Assembly: GCA_900550735.1 (NCBI GenBank)
Contig: URTD01000007.1
Location: forward strand, 1-27,824
DNA from: an uncultured Collinsella sp.
GTDB lineage: Bacteria > Actinomycetota > Coriobacteriia > Coriobacteriales > Coriobacteriaceae
Direction: 5' to 3'
DNA length: 27,824 nt
The position numbers were made by a program, and so were the translations under genes. The notes under the pieces were generated by a model. The model did no database searches. It saw nothing but the letters and a program-made list of their open reading frames with translations, and was not told the origin of the DNA. Below, one piece after another: positions 14,311-21,922 of this stretch. Each line of letters opens with the position of its first letter. Position 1 is the stretch's first letter.

Positions 14311-14339
14311 TTGTTAGACCTGGCGTCCGCGGGTAAAAT
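14311..14339 (+). promoter_or_regulatory. Sigma-70-like promoter for candidate small RNA
   Basis: TTGTTA (14311-14316, 4/6) and TAAAAT (14334-14339, 5/6) are separated by exactly 17 bp. Transcription would begin near 14346, where a structured, non-coding-looking segment starts. Confidence 0.5.
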
Positions 14340-14345
14340 AAAATC

Positions 14346-14563
14346 GACGGCAGCCCAAGTAGAGTGGAGCTGGGCAGCGCCGTTGCTTGGTCAAGAGGTC
14401 AGTGCCTTAATGGCAGCGACTTGTTATGCTTCGAATGCTGCTTGAGTGCCTCGGAAAGTTCGATAAGCGCCGTGAAGAGCAAGACCAAAGCAACCAAGAG
14501 CTCTACGAGCTCTGATGGGCCCGGGATGACCGCTGATTCAAGTCACCGGGCCTAAATCTTTTT
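14346..14563 (+). ncRNA. Candidate structured small RNA of about 218 nt
   Basis: The segment has its own promoter and ends in a clear terminator, and no convincing reading frame with a ribosome site fits on this strand. It folds extensively. A 5' hairpin pairs CGGC-A-GCCCA (14348-14357) with TGGGC-AGC-GCCG (14371-14382). A long-range stem pairs GTTGCTTGGTC (14382-14392) with GACCAAAGCAAC (14483-14494) with one bulge. TGCC-TTAA-GGCA sits inside, and AGAGCTC/GAGCTCT (14498-14514) follows. A rod closed by a long-range stem is reminiscent of regulatory RNAs such as 6S, but no 6S signature was recognised. It occupies most of the 14270-14727 gap. Confidence 0.45.
14518..14563 (+). terminator. Rho-independent terminator of the candidate small RNA
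   Basis: GGCCCGG (14518-14524) pairs with CCGGGCC (14546-14552). Inside, TGAC (14527-14530) pairs with GTCA (14542-14545) after a GA bulge. The stem is followed by TAAATCTTTTT. Confidence 0.75.
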
Positions 14564-14727
14564 CATGCATTTGAATAGAGCGGTCGACTCTCTTGGGGCC
14601 GTCTGCATGGCGTGTGCTTGGCGCATGGTATATTGCGTCCCGCTTTCATGTCCGCACGGGTTCCTATCCTTACGGCAATGTAGCCGCCTATGTAACGAGC
14701 GGCAGTTGACGGAGAAAGGCCCTGACC

Positions 14728-15462
14728 GTGCCAGACAAAAAGACGCCGGATATCTCGGCTATCGATACGACGAACTTTGCGCGCCAGATTGTGCTGGACT
14801 TTGAGTTTGCGCCGGTGCCAAAGCAGCGCCAGCGACGTGGGCTGCGCAATGAGATTATCGAGGTCGGCGCCGTCAAGCTCGATTACCACGGCAACGTTAT
14901 GGGCGAGTTCTCGCAGTTTGTGCAGACGGAATTTACCGAAGGCGTTGCGTTTTCCGTCCGCGAGCTTACGGGGATATCGGCCGTGGACACTGCGATGGCC
15001 GATCCGCTCTACATGGTAATCAAAAGGCTCAGCGATTGGATCGGTCGCTACTCCGCACAGGTGGTTTGCTGGAGCGGGGCGGACCGTCGACAGCTTTTGG
15101 CCGAGTGCCAGGCAAAGCACATTGATCTTTCCGCATTTCCTACGGACTGGGCCGACCTGCAGGCGTTTTACACCTCGATCATGGACGTGGGCAGCCACGG
15201 GTGCGTCTCTTTGAGTGACGCGGCGACGTGGTTTGGCATCGAGTTCGACGAGCCGACGGGTCACGCCCACAGCGCCCTTGCCGATGCGCGCGTGACCGCC
15301 AAGCTGCTCAAGCAGGTGATGGACGGGGACTACCGCGTGAGCCCGCGCGCCCAGGAAGTCCGCCAGCGGTGGGGGATGGGCGAGCGAGCTCAGACGCGCC
15401 TTTCTAGCAAGTGCCCCGAGCTGGGCGACCTGCTGCTGAAGCTGAAGGCGGCGGGAAGGTAG
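14728..15462 (+). CDS. DEDDh-family 3'-5' exonuclease
   Basis: The 244-residue protein carries the RNase T/DNA polymerase III epsilon exonuclease signature: Exo I LDFEF (D24, E26), Exo II around CWSGADRRQL (D119) and Exo III GHAHSALADAR (H181, D186). The family removes nucleotides from the 3' end of RNA or DNA; stand-alone members of this size are often related to KapD/ERI-1-type enzymes. The start is a GTG at 14728 with GGAGAAAGG (14711-14719) upstream; no better ATG is nearby. It is a single gene after the candidate small RNA and is convergent with the decayed gene on the other strand. The substrate is unknown. Confidence 0.88.
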   Translation: MPDKKTPDISAIDTTNFARQIVLDFEFAPVPKQRQRRGLRNEIIEVGAVKLDYHGNVMGEFSQFVQTEFTEGVAFSVRELTGISAVDTAMADPLYMVIKRLSDWIGRYSAQVVCWSGADRRQLLAECQAKHIDLSAFPTDWADLQAFYTSIMDVGSHGCVSLSDAATWFGIEFDEPTGHAHSALADARVTAKLLKQVMDGDYRVSPRAQEVRQRWGMGERAQTRLSSKCPELGDLLLKLKAAGR

Positions 15463-15503
15463 GGGCGTTAGCTGTCTGCATGGCGCGTGCCTGTCGCGTA
15501 TCG

Positions 15504-16738
15504 TTACTCTTCCTGCTGCTTGGCAGGCAAGATGTAGACGTTCTCGGCGTCCACGGCGATCTGCGCGGGGCGGTTGTAGAGGGTGTCGATCTCCTTTACG
15601 CTCTGCTTGAACGGCGTGACGTCGGGCGTCTTTGCCTGATGGAGCTTTTCGAGGAGTTTCTCGGATTGCTTGTCGTTGAACTTTCCGATGCTCTCTCCTG
15701 CGCCTTCGAGCGCCTCGTCGATGAGTGTATGGTCGCCCACGGGGGTCTTTGCGATGGCGTGACCGAGCAATTTGCCCGCGGACGCGATACCGCCCAGCAG
15801 TGCCGCATCGACGGTGTCGACAGCCCCCGCTTCGAGTGCGTTGTAGCAGTCGGTGTAGAGCTCGCGGTACGCGATCGAATCAGCCTCGATCTTCGCAGTG
15901 GCGTCCGCGAGCTTTGCGGGCTCGAAGTTCTAGGCGAGCATGGGTTCGAGGAACAGCGAGAACGCGTGGATGTAGGTGGCGAGCTGGCAGTCTTTGAGGT
16001 AGTCGAGCACCTTGTCGAGGCGTCTGCCCAAGCCGTCTCGCACCTCGATGAACCCTTTCTTTTTCAGATCTGCCTGTGCCTGCGAGCGGAAGAGTTCCAT
16101 GTCCTGCGCGGACGACTGCTTGATGTCGAGCACCTTCATATGGGCGTTTGCCATGTAGGTGGCGTTGCCGTAGTTGAGTCCGTAACCGTTGAGGATGTCT
16201 GCGAGCGTCTTGAGGCTGCCACGCATGTTGGCCTTGTCGCGCTGACGCATGTACTCGAACATTTCGTCGACGGACTCCTGGATGGAGTCGAGCTTTTGGT
16301 TTATCTGCGCGATTGCGGCTGCCATGAATAGCGATGTTGGATCGTAAGGCACCTGCGTGACGCTCGTGGCGATGTCGCCCTCGACTACGTGGAAGCGCGC
16401 CTGCCCAAGGCCCTTGGGGCGTCGCGGTAGCCCCCTGTGAGACCGCTGCCGTCCTTGAACGAGTTGAGTTTCGACGGATCGAGCGGGTTACCATATTTGT
16501 CAGTCGCCTGGAGCAGCGTGGGCACGCTCACCGTGTTGGTGACGGTGCGAAACATCGAGGGGAGCGAGGCGAACGCCACGCCGAGTTGGGGAATTCGCTC
16601 GAGCGGTAGCTTGATGGCGCCGGAGACGTCCACCCGCTTCTGAGTGAGCGCGAGGTGGATTTTGGTCGATGCGAGCTGTTTTGCCACGAGCTCCTCTCGG
16701 CCGTCGTTCGCCGAGGGTTTGGTCTCGTTGTCTGCCAT
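15504..16738 (-). pseudogene. Decayed gene of unknown function (one frameshift plus one nonsense codon)
   Basis: Three consecutive frames rebuild one protein of about 411 residues. Part 1 starts at the ATG at 16738 (MADNETKPS, with AAGGAG 6 nt upstream) and runs to YRDAP. There a C-run (near 16415-16420) appears one base short, shifting the frame. Part 2 continues KGLGQARFHVVEGD, then PYDPTSLFMAAAIAQINQKL with a coiled-coil-like DSIQESVDEMFEYMRQRDK, to LEPMLA and a TAG at 15930-15932, probably from CAG. Part 3 resumes in the same frame at NFEPAKL and ends ILPAKQQEE at 15504. I do not recognise the family with confidence. An extended -10-like TGAGATAAT lies about 40 nt upstream. A sequencing error could explain the frameshift but not both lesions easily. 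Confidence 0.7.
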
Positions 16739-16920
16739 AGCGCGCTCCTTGCTTACGTTGATAGTCGTGGGCATTATCTCATCGCCTGGTGGCTTGCTAG
16801 AGCGAGGTAGAGGCCGAGCGTCTGGCGAAACTCGTTAACTGATTGCATTTCAGCGGATTGGGTTGATTATAAGAGAAGGACGGCTATCCATCTGCCCTTC
16901 CCAGTTGAGTTCGCTTTGAG

Positions 16921-18735
16921 CTACTGTTCGTGCCTATGCTGCTTGGGCTCAAGCCTTCTCGCTGCCGTGAAGCAGGTCGTGGCCGCCATGGCCAATGCGA
17001 TGCTGGCCATCCAAGTGGAGTCGCCGGTTGCAGCGAGATTTGGTTCATCGGCTGTCGTGCGTCCCGACTTTTTTGTAGCCGCCTCGTCGGCGTCCTTTTC
17101 AGGAGTGGCAGGATCACTTTTGTTGTCGCCGGGTGAATCTACGTCGGTCTTTCCGCCCGCCTGCTCCCCTTGGGCCTTCCCCTCCACGGTGAAGGACGCA
17201 TCGGTTGCCGTCCCGTCCTTCCAGACGGCCGTGACGGTGTGTCCGCCGGCGGCGAGCGTGTCCAGGTAGGACGGCCTGAGCTCGATAATCGTGCTGCCCC
17301 TGGTTGCGGTGTAGTTCTCGGCGGAGACCTCAGTTCCGTCCACGAGGAGACGCGTGAACTCATCGAGAGGACCGCTGAAGCGGAAGGTCAGACCGGCCTC
17401 GCCGTCCTTTGCATACGCCTGCCCGTCGCCCTTGGTGGCGGCATACAGCGGAGCGGTCACGTCGAAGGTGACGTCCCCCGCGTCGTCGACATCAAAGGTC
17501 TGAACGCCGGTCTTGCCGTTACGCTCGGCGTAGGCGGAGCTGTAGACGAAGGTCTCGTGGCCCGTCTTGTCGAGGACCGCGAGGGCTTGGATTTCAAACG
17601 AGCCCATCGAGAGCGACGTGGGGAACTCGATTTCGATATAGCCCCTTGCCGCATCGTAGCTGCAGCTCAACGTTTTGCGGGTCTTTAACGAGTTCGGGTC
17701 CTCGACATAGCCGGGGTCGCCGAGGATCGGGGAGACAGACTTTACGCCGTCCGCGTCGCCTACATTGCAATAGATACGGAGGATCCCGCCGACGGGGACC
17801 CTCTTCGCGGAGATGGAAACGTTCGAGACCGTGGGCGGGTTCCGGTCGATCGCGCTGCCGGTCACCTCGAAGCACAGCTCGCTCGGGTCGCCAACCGAGA
17901 AAGTCGCGCCCGAAATGCCGTTGGCCCTGGCGTAGGAACTCTCGTACACATCGGTCTCGAACCCTAGGCCATCGGTGACCGAAAGGCCGATCAGCCTGTG
18001 CCTTCCGATCCTATTGCTGTCGAATGTGAGGTCAAACCCGTCGATAGACGAGCCTCCGTGATAATAGGCTGACGAAACAGAGCAGCCGTCGTCCGAATTC
18101 TCCCAGCCCTGCCGCAGTATGGGGGAAACGGAACGAACGCCGTCGGCATCGGAGACGGTCCAAGAGATGTGGAAGTCGGCACCGGTTGCGACCTCCCTGC
18201 TCGAGAGCGACACGGAGGACACGGTCGGCGGGTTTTGGTCCTCGGGTCCCTCGGTCACCTCATACTCGAGGGGGTCGGTGGTGAAGGTCGGACAGTCGAG
18301 CCCCTTCTCCTCGGCATACGTCGTGTCGTAGACATCGGTAACCCATCCAAGACTATCGGTCACGCCGAGGCCGATGATCCGGTACCTGCAGGGCCGGTCG
18401 CTCGGGGAGGTGGAGATATCGAAGCCCGCGGTCGTGTTGCCGGTCGACGAGAAGGCGAGACGGGAACTGATTCCATGGTCTCCGGTATCGTTTTCGACAA
18501 CGACTTCGACTATGGGCGTGACGGACCGTACCCCGTCAGGGTCATCGACGCTATAGCCGACATGCAGCGTGGAGCCGGCCGTGACTGTCGTCGCGGATAT
18601 CGTCACGTTGGAGATGCTGGGCGGGTTCGGGTCCGACGCGGCTAGGGCGGTTGAGGGCAAAGCAAGCGCTACGGTGGCGGACAGCGAGGCGAGCAGGCTA
18701 AGCGCGAAGCGCCTGGAGAATTTCAAGGAGGTCAT
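16921..18735 (-). CDS. Secreted surface protein with three Ig-like repeats and an LAxTG cell-wall anchor
   Basis: The 604-residue protein starts with a signal peptide (basic MTSLKFSRRF, hydrophobic core, cleavage probably after LAAS near residue 34). Three homologous ~130-residue repeats follow, at about 35-160, 166-291 and 297-426. Each begins D-x-NPP-(S/T)-(I/V)-S and contains D-(P/A)-DGV-(R/K)-SV-(T/S)-PI. A further small beta-type domain lies at about 445-517 (GLTFRFSGPL to TDASFTV). A charged, disordered linker leads to LAATGD (567-572), a hydrophobic stretch and a basic tail, the layout of a sortase substrate. The protein is probably displayed on the cell wall as an adhesin or stalk. 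The ribosome site before the ATG is weak. The binding partner is unknown. Confidence 0.88.
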   Translation of the reverse strand: MTSLKFSRRFALSLLASLSATVALALPSTALAASDPNPPSISNVTISATTVTAGSTLHVGYSVDDPDGVRSVTPIVEVVVENDTGDHGISSRLAFSSTGNTTAGFDISTSPSDRPCRYRIIGLGVTDSLGWVTDVYDTTYAEEKGLDCPTFTTDPLEYEVTEGPEDQNPPTVSSVSLSSREVATGADFHISWTVSDADGVRSVSPILRQGWENSDDGCSVSSAYYHGGSSIDGFDLTFDSNRIGRHRLIGLSVTDGLGFETDVYESSYARANGISGATFSVGDPSELCFEVTGSAIDRNPPTVSNVSISAKRVPVGGILRIYCNVGDADGVKSVSPILGDPGYVEDPNSLKTRKTLSCSYDAARGYIEIEFPTSLSMGSFEIQALAVLDKTGHETFVYSSAYAERNGKTGVQTFDVDDAGDVTFDVTAPLYAATKGDGQAYAKDGEAGLTFRFSGPLDEFTRLLVDGTEVSAENYTATRGSTIIELRPSYLDTLAAGGHTVTAVWKDGTATDASFTVEGKAQGEQAGGKTDVDSPGDNKSDPATPEKDADEAATKKSGRTTADEPNLAATGDSTWMASIALAMAATTCFTAARRLEPKQHRHEQ

Positions 18736-19042
18736 TGGTGGTGCCGATCTTCCATAATTGTTGCAGCGATACCAGTATATCTTTGGCCCATGCTAGCCAG
18801 ATGTTCTTTCCGCGAACGGCTCGTTAGTTTAGAGACGGCATATGGACGCCTGTCTCGTCCACGTTTCTCGTAAGGGCGATTATAAGGACATGAAGAGACT
18901 TTCTCGGAACAATCAATTGGGGATATCAAAGAAATGCTGGACGTCTCCCGATCGCTCAATGCCTTTGAGGTGAAATGCGGCGCATCGGCTACGTTGTTGA
19001 GATCATTTATCGAGCGATACGTCATTCCAGCTGAGGCCACCG
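18736..19042. other. Intergenic stretch without a supported gene
   Basis: About 307 nt upstream of the surface-protein gene. A TATACT box on the minus strand (complement of 18774-18779) is a possible -10 element for that gene, but no good -35 accompanies it. An open frame across the region lacks a ribosome site and protein-like composition. Confidence 0.4.
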
Positions 19043-19483
19043 TCATGAGGCTTCTGTTCCTACACCCCCCGCAATCCCGCGCGCGGCACCCAACAGCTCG
19101 TACTCCCTCTCGCTCCACTGGCACAGCTCGGCAGTCTCGACGGCGTCGCGGCACAGGTCTAGAAACACCTCAGCTCCCTCGCAGAAGCACTCGCGGGCAA
19201 AGGCGCCGGATCCGTCCGCAACGCACTTGCCGTCAGCAAAGAGCTTCCAGCTGGACGGCTCGCGCGAGTTGTCGCCGGACAGCCTGATCTGCAGTACGTG
19301 CGGGCCGCCGGCGGCACGGAGCTCTTCCTCGAGCTTCTGTACCGTAAAGCGCATCTGGTGGGAGAGGCTGCTCTTGACCATGGCCGAGGCATAGCTGTTC
19401 GGCTTGTCCAGAAGATGCATGTGATTCGGTTTGACGACCAGATTGTGGAAGTTGCGCTCACTGCGCACGGAGAAATTGTCCAT
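19043..19483 (-). CDS. Hypothetical protein, 146 residues
   Basis: The start at 19483 is supported by AAAGGAG 5 nt upstream of the ATG; longer frames upstream read through a hairpin and look non-coding. The product is soluble and mixed in charge. It contains HNLVVKPNHMHLLDKPNS near the N-terminus, a helix-like MRFTVQKLEEELRAAG, a strand-like HVLQIRLSG, and a C-terminal half rich in acidic residues with three cysteines (KCVADG, ECFCEG). No signal peptide or membrane segment is seen. I do not recognise a family. It stands alone between two stretches with hairpins and repeats. Confidence 0.6.
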   Translation of the reverse strand: MDNFSVRSERNFHNLVVKPNHMHLLDKPNSYASAMVKSSLSHQMRFTVQKLEEELRAAGGPHVLQIRLSGDNSREPSSWKLFADGKCVADGSGAFARECFCEGAEVFLDLCRDAVETAELCQWSEREYELLGAARGIAGGVGTEAS

Positions 19484-19584
19484 ACGGACTCCTTTCATCG
19501 ATGTTGGCAGGGCCACCGTGCCTCTTGGCCGGTTGGCGTCGGGATCGTGGAGCCAACTCTCTACCCCGACTCTGGATAAAACGC

Positions 19585-19669
19585 GCCCGCTCCTTGCGGG
19601 CACGATGGGGTCTATCAACGTGTACGGACATAAATCAAGCGCCATCCGCGAAATGACGCGCGGATGGCG
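19585..19669. other. Two hairpins upstream of the hypothetical gene
   Basis: GCCCGC-TCCTT-GCGGGC lies at 19585-19601. On the minus strand it is followed by GCGTTTTA and could terminate transcription arriving from the right. A second, 11-bp stem, CGCCATCCGCG/CGCGGATGGCG (19640-19650 and 19659-19669), is next to it. Together with the repeat array this fills the 19484-19881 gap. Confidence 0.45.
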
Positions 19670-19701
19670 TTGGTTTCCCAAGTGATTATTCGGCTTTCAT
19701 C

Positions 19702-19817
19702 CGGAAAAGTGTCGAAATCGGCCGTGTAAAAGTACGGAAAAGTGTCGAAATAGGCACCCCCAAACTTCGGAAAAGTGTCTAATTCGATAGGCAAATTATC
19801 CGGAAAAGTGTAGCTGG
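19702..19817. repeat. Four short direct repeats spaced exactly 33 bp apart
   Basis: The core CGGAAAAGTGT starts at 19702, 19735, 19768 and 19801. The first two copies extend to CGGAAAAGTGTCGAAAT. The 20-odd bases between cores differ completely, but the 33-bp period is exact. On the minus strand the array can be read as an 11-residue periodic peptide with DTFP at each repeat. The spacing also equals about three DNA turns, so it could be a multi-site protein-binding array. Confidence 0.8.
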
Positions 19818-19822
19818 ATGAC

Positions 19823-19848
19823 AAAACAGCACTTAGAAGCCGGTGCTG
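19823..19848 (-). terminator. Rho-independent terminator for the membrane-protein gene
   Basis: Read on the minus strand, CAGCAC and GTGCTG (19843-19848 and 19827-19832) form a 6-bp stem with a 10-nt loop followed by TTTTG. It lies 34 nt past the stop of the gene ending at 19882. Confidence 0.55.
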
Positions 19849-19881
19849 GATGCGGGATCCTGCGGCCGCCTTCAGCTCTCG

Positions 19882-20868
19882 CTACTTATCGTCTCCGTCG
19901 TTGGGGTCGCCCTTGAGGGTGTTGATGTCCAGGTACTGGTTGTCGTCCTCTTTTTGCTGGGTCTCCGACTCCGCTTGGGTGGGGCCGCGGAACAGCTGGA
20001 ATCCCTCAAACGCAATGACGCCGAGCAGGGCAATGATAATGGCGATAAAGGCAATCTTGACTGCCTGCGGAAATTCCGAGAAACGCAGCGCCTTTTCCTC
20101 GGCGTAATAATCGGCGAAGCGCTCTTCGCCCGTGCTTTTGGTATACGCCGGCGCGGACGCGGCCTCTGGGTCATATTCCGGTGCTGGCGTGGCAGCGTAC
20201 GGATCGTTGAGATAATCGCTCGATGCGCTGCCATAATCCTCGGTCTCGATGCGACTGGTGCCAGCATAGCCATCGGAATAATCGGAATATGCCGCACCGC
20301 CCTCATAGTCCGCGGCGCTCGTGTTGGCGGCAAAAAGCGGATTAACTGGAACGTCGAGCGCCGGCATGCCGGTAGAGGTCTCATCCAGATCGGCTGCAGC
20401 CCAGGAATCGTAGGCAACCTGATGGGCAACGGGCTCATCGAGCCTTGCGACCGGAGGCTTGCGTGCCGCAGGAACAGGCAACTGCTGGGCGCTGTACATA
20501 ACGGTGCTGTCGGCCGATTTGCCCTGCGTCGCTGCAGCGAGAAATGCCGCCGTCTCGGACGGGTCGCTTGCGGGGCGGGGAGCGGGCGTGGACGCCGAAG
20601 TGGGTGCGGGCGTAGGCGCGGGCGTCGAAACAGGCGACTGCGCAGGAGTCGGCGCAGATGCGGGCTTAGGCGCAAGTGTGGGATCGGGGCTTGACGGGCG
20701 AGCCCCGCCGCCCATGAGTTCGTCGGCGGTCCACGGGCGATCATCCATCACGTCGTCAAGGCTTAGCGAAAACAGGTCGTCTTCACCCTCATCGAACATG
20801 CGGTGCACATGTCCACCAATTGCCGGAATCAATCCGCGACCGGTGCATGATGCCTTGCTCAACGCCAT
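19882..20868 (-). CDS. Single-pass membrane protein with a Pro/Ala-rich region, unknown function
   Basis: The 328-residue protein (start ATG 20868, with AAAGGA upstream; a 32-residue longer frame has no ribosome site) has a short basic/neutral N-terminus. An acidic segment, MFDEGEDDLFSLSLDDVMDD, comes next. A long low-complexity region rich in Pro, Ala, Ser and Thr follows, then Tyr/Asp/Ser-rich sequence. One transmembrane helix lies near residues 270-293 (VKIAFIAIIIALLGVIAF), and a charged tail of about 35 residues completes it. No signal peptide is present, so most of the protein is probably cytoplasmic with a short outside tail. No family is recognised. A TATAAT box upstream and a terminator downstream indicate a single-gene unit. 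Confidence 0.7.
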   Translation of the reverse strand: MALSKASCTGRGLIPAIGGHVHRMFDEGEDDLFSLSLDDVMDDRPWTADELMGGGARPSSPDPTLAPKPASAPTPAQSPVSTPAPTPAPTSASTPAPRPASDPSETAAFLAAATQGKSADSTVMYSAQQLPVPAARKPPVARLDEPVAHQVAYDSWAAADLDETSTGMPALDVPVNPLFAANTSAADYEGGAAYSDYSDGYAGTSRIETEDYGSASSDYLNDPYAATPAPEYDPEAASAPAYTKSTGEERFADYYAEEKALRFSEFPQAVKIAFIAIIIALLGVIAFEGFQLFRGPTQAESETQQKEDDNQYLDINTLKGDPNDGDDK

Positions 20869-20902
20869 TCTGTTCCATCCTTTCGAAATACTAATGACAT
20901 CG

Positions 20903-20908
20903 ATTATA
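20903..20908 (-). promoter_or_regulatory. Consensus -10 box for the membrane-protein gene
   Basis: TATAAT is read on the minus strand, 34 nt upstream of the ATG at 20868. No recognisable -35 element lies at the right distance. Confidence 0.4.
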
Positions 20909-20991
20909 TGGAACTTCCCAAGCGGCCCGGTCTTGGATTCGTGCTTTCCAGAACTCGCACCCAAAAGGGGAGGGGCAATCCAGGCGAGTGC

Positions 20992-21645
20992 CTACTTGTC
21001 GCCGGCCGCCGCCTTGGCCTCATTGAGGTAGCTATAGAAGCTGTACTTGGAGATGCCAAAGAACTCGCAGGCGCGCTCGCTCGACTTGGAAATGAGGAAG
21101 GCGCCGCGACGGTCGAGGTAGCCAATGGCACGAATGCGCTCGTCTTTGGTCATGAGTGCCGCGGGCTTGCCCACAAACTGCTCGCACTCGTGCAGCAGGT
21201 CCTCGAGCAGGTCGCCGATGTTCTTGGTAATGGGCTCGGGCTCGGTATAGCCCGTGCCGCCGGTGCCGGTAAAGGCGTCGAGCGAACGCTCAAAAGCCTT
21301 CATAAGCGTAATGTCAAAGTTGATGCCCAAAATGCCGACGGGCTTGCCTTCGTCGTTGCGGATAAAGATGGTCGAGGACTTGAGCAGCTTGCCATCGGTG
21401 GTTTTAGTGAGGTACGGCTCGCGGTCGTGTACGTCGGTGCTGCCCTCGTGCATGGACTCAAACACAATATGGCTGGGGGCGGCACCCAGTTTGCGCCCGC
21501 TGACGTGGCCGTTTTCGATCACTACGATGGAGTGGTCCACGTCCTCGGTCTCCAGATCGTGGACGACGACTTCGCAGTTGGGGCCAAATTGGAGCGCCAG
21601 GCCGTGTGCGAGGCGCTTGTAAAACTCAATCTGTGCGGGGGTCAT
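20992..21645 (-). CDS. YheO-like PAS/HTH transcriptional regulator (second copy)
   Basis: Like the regulator at 1419-2075, this 218-residue protein has an N-terminal PAS-type region with NCEVVVHDLETEDVDHSIVVIENGHVSGRKLG and FIRNDEGKPVGILGIN. A C-terminal helix-turn-helix ends in ACEFFGISKYSFYSYLNEAK. The start at 21645 is supported by AGGAAGG five bases upstream; the frame extends further but without a ribosome site. It is divergent from dpaL. The shared 277-bp spacer holds two inverted repeats of the AACAAA/TTTGTT type, which are likely its operators. It probably controls the dpaL-ygeY-ygeW operon, and the two paralogues may respond to the same or related purine-derived signals (inference). 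Confidence 0.88.
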   Translation of the reverse strand: MTPAQIEFYKRLAHGLALQFGPNCEVVVHDLETEDVDHSIVVIENGHVSGRKLGAAPSHIVFESMHEGSTDVHDREPYLTKTTDGKLLKSSTIFIRNDEGKPVGILGINFDITLMKAFERSLDAFTGTGGTGYTEPEPITKNIGDLLEDLLHECEQFVGKPAALMTKDERIRAIGYLDRRGAFLISKSSERACEFFGISKYSFYSYLNEAKAAAGDK

Positions 21646-21764
21646 GGGTGCCTTCCTAAAAATTAGTTTGGGCACACTTTGCCATAAACCACATCTGTTC
21701 GCAAACAAATCCATCAACAAGGCAATTCATGACCGTTCGGCGGCGAAAAAGTACCGATTACGGC

Positions 21765-21832
21765 AACAAACAATTTGTTAGGTTTGCCAATCAAAAAGTG
21801 TGATAGAACAGTGCTAACAAACTTTTTGTTTG
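21765..21832. promoter_or_regulatory. Two inverted repeats in the regulator-dpaL spacer (candidate operators)
   Basis: AACAAA-CAA-TTTGTT (21765-21779) and CAAAC-TTTTT-GTTTG (21818-21832) are similar palindromes about 53 bp apart, centre to centre. They lie in the AT-rich spacer shared by the YheO-like regulator and dpaL. A further GCAAACAAA half-like element is at 21701-21709. Confidence 0.5.
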
Positions 21833-21922
21833 GCATCCACGTAAAAGTTCAGTCGCATGAATGAGAATGGGCTGAAACGCGTATGCGGGGGCCGGCAAGA
21901 GAGGACTTAAGGAGTTCACCGT

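Noticed and set aside
14364..14555. 63-residue plus-strand ORF
   Set aside because: It has a GTG start without ribosome site, Ser/Lys/Thr-rich low-complexity sequence, and overlaps a folded segment with its own promoter and terminator.
18732..19154. 140-residue minus-strand ORF before the surface protein
   Set aside because: It has arginine-rich, non-protein-like composition, no ribosome site, and overlaps two other genes.
19702..19817. CRISPR array
   Set aside because: The repeated core is only 11-17 bp, the period is 33 bp and no cas genes are nearby.
19615..19824. 69-residue minus-strand CDS with DTFP repeats
   Set aside because: Its only start is a TTG inside a terminator T-run with no ribosome site, so it is reported as a repeat array instead.
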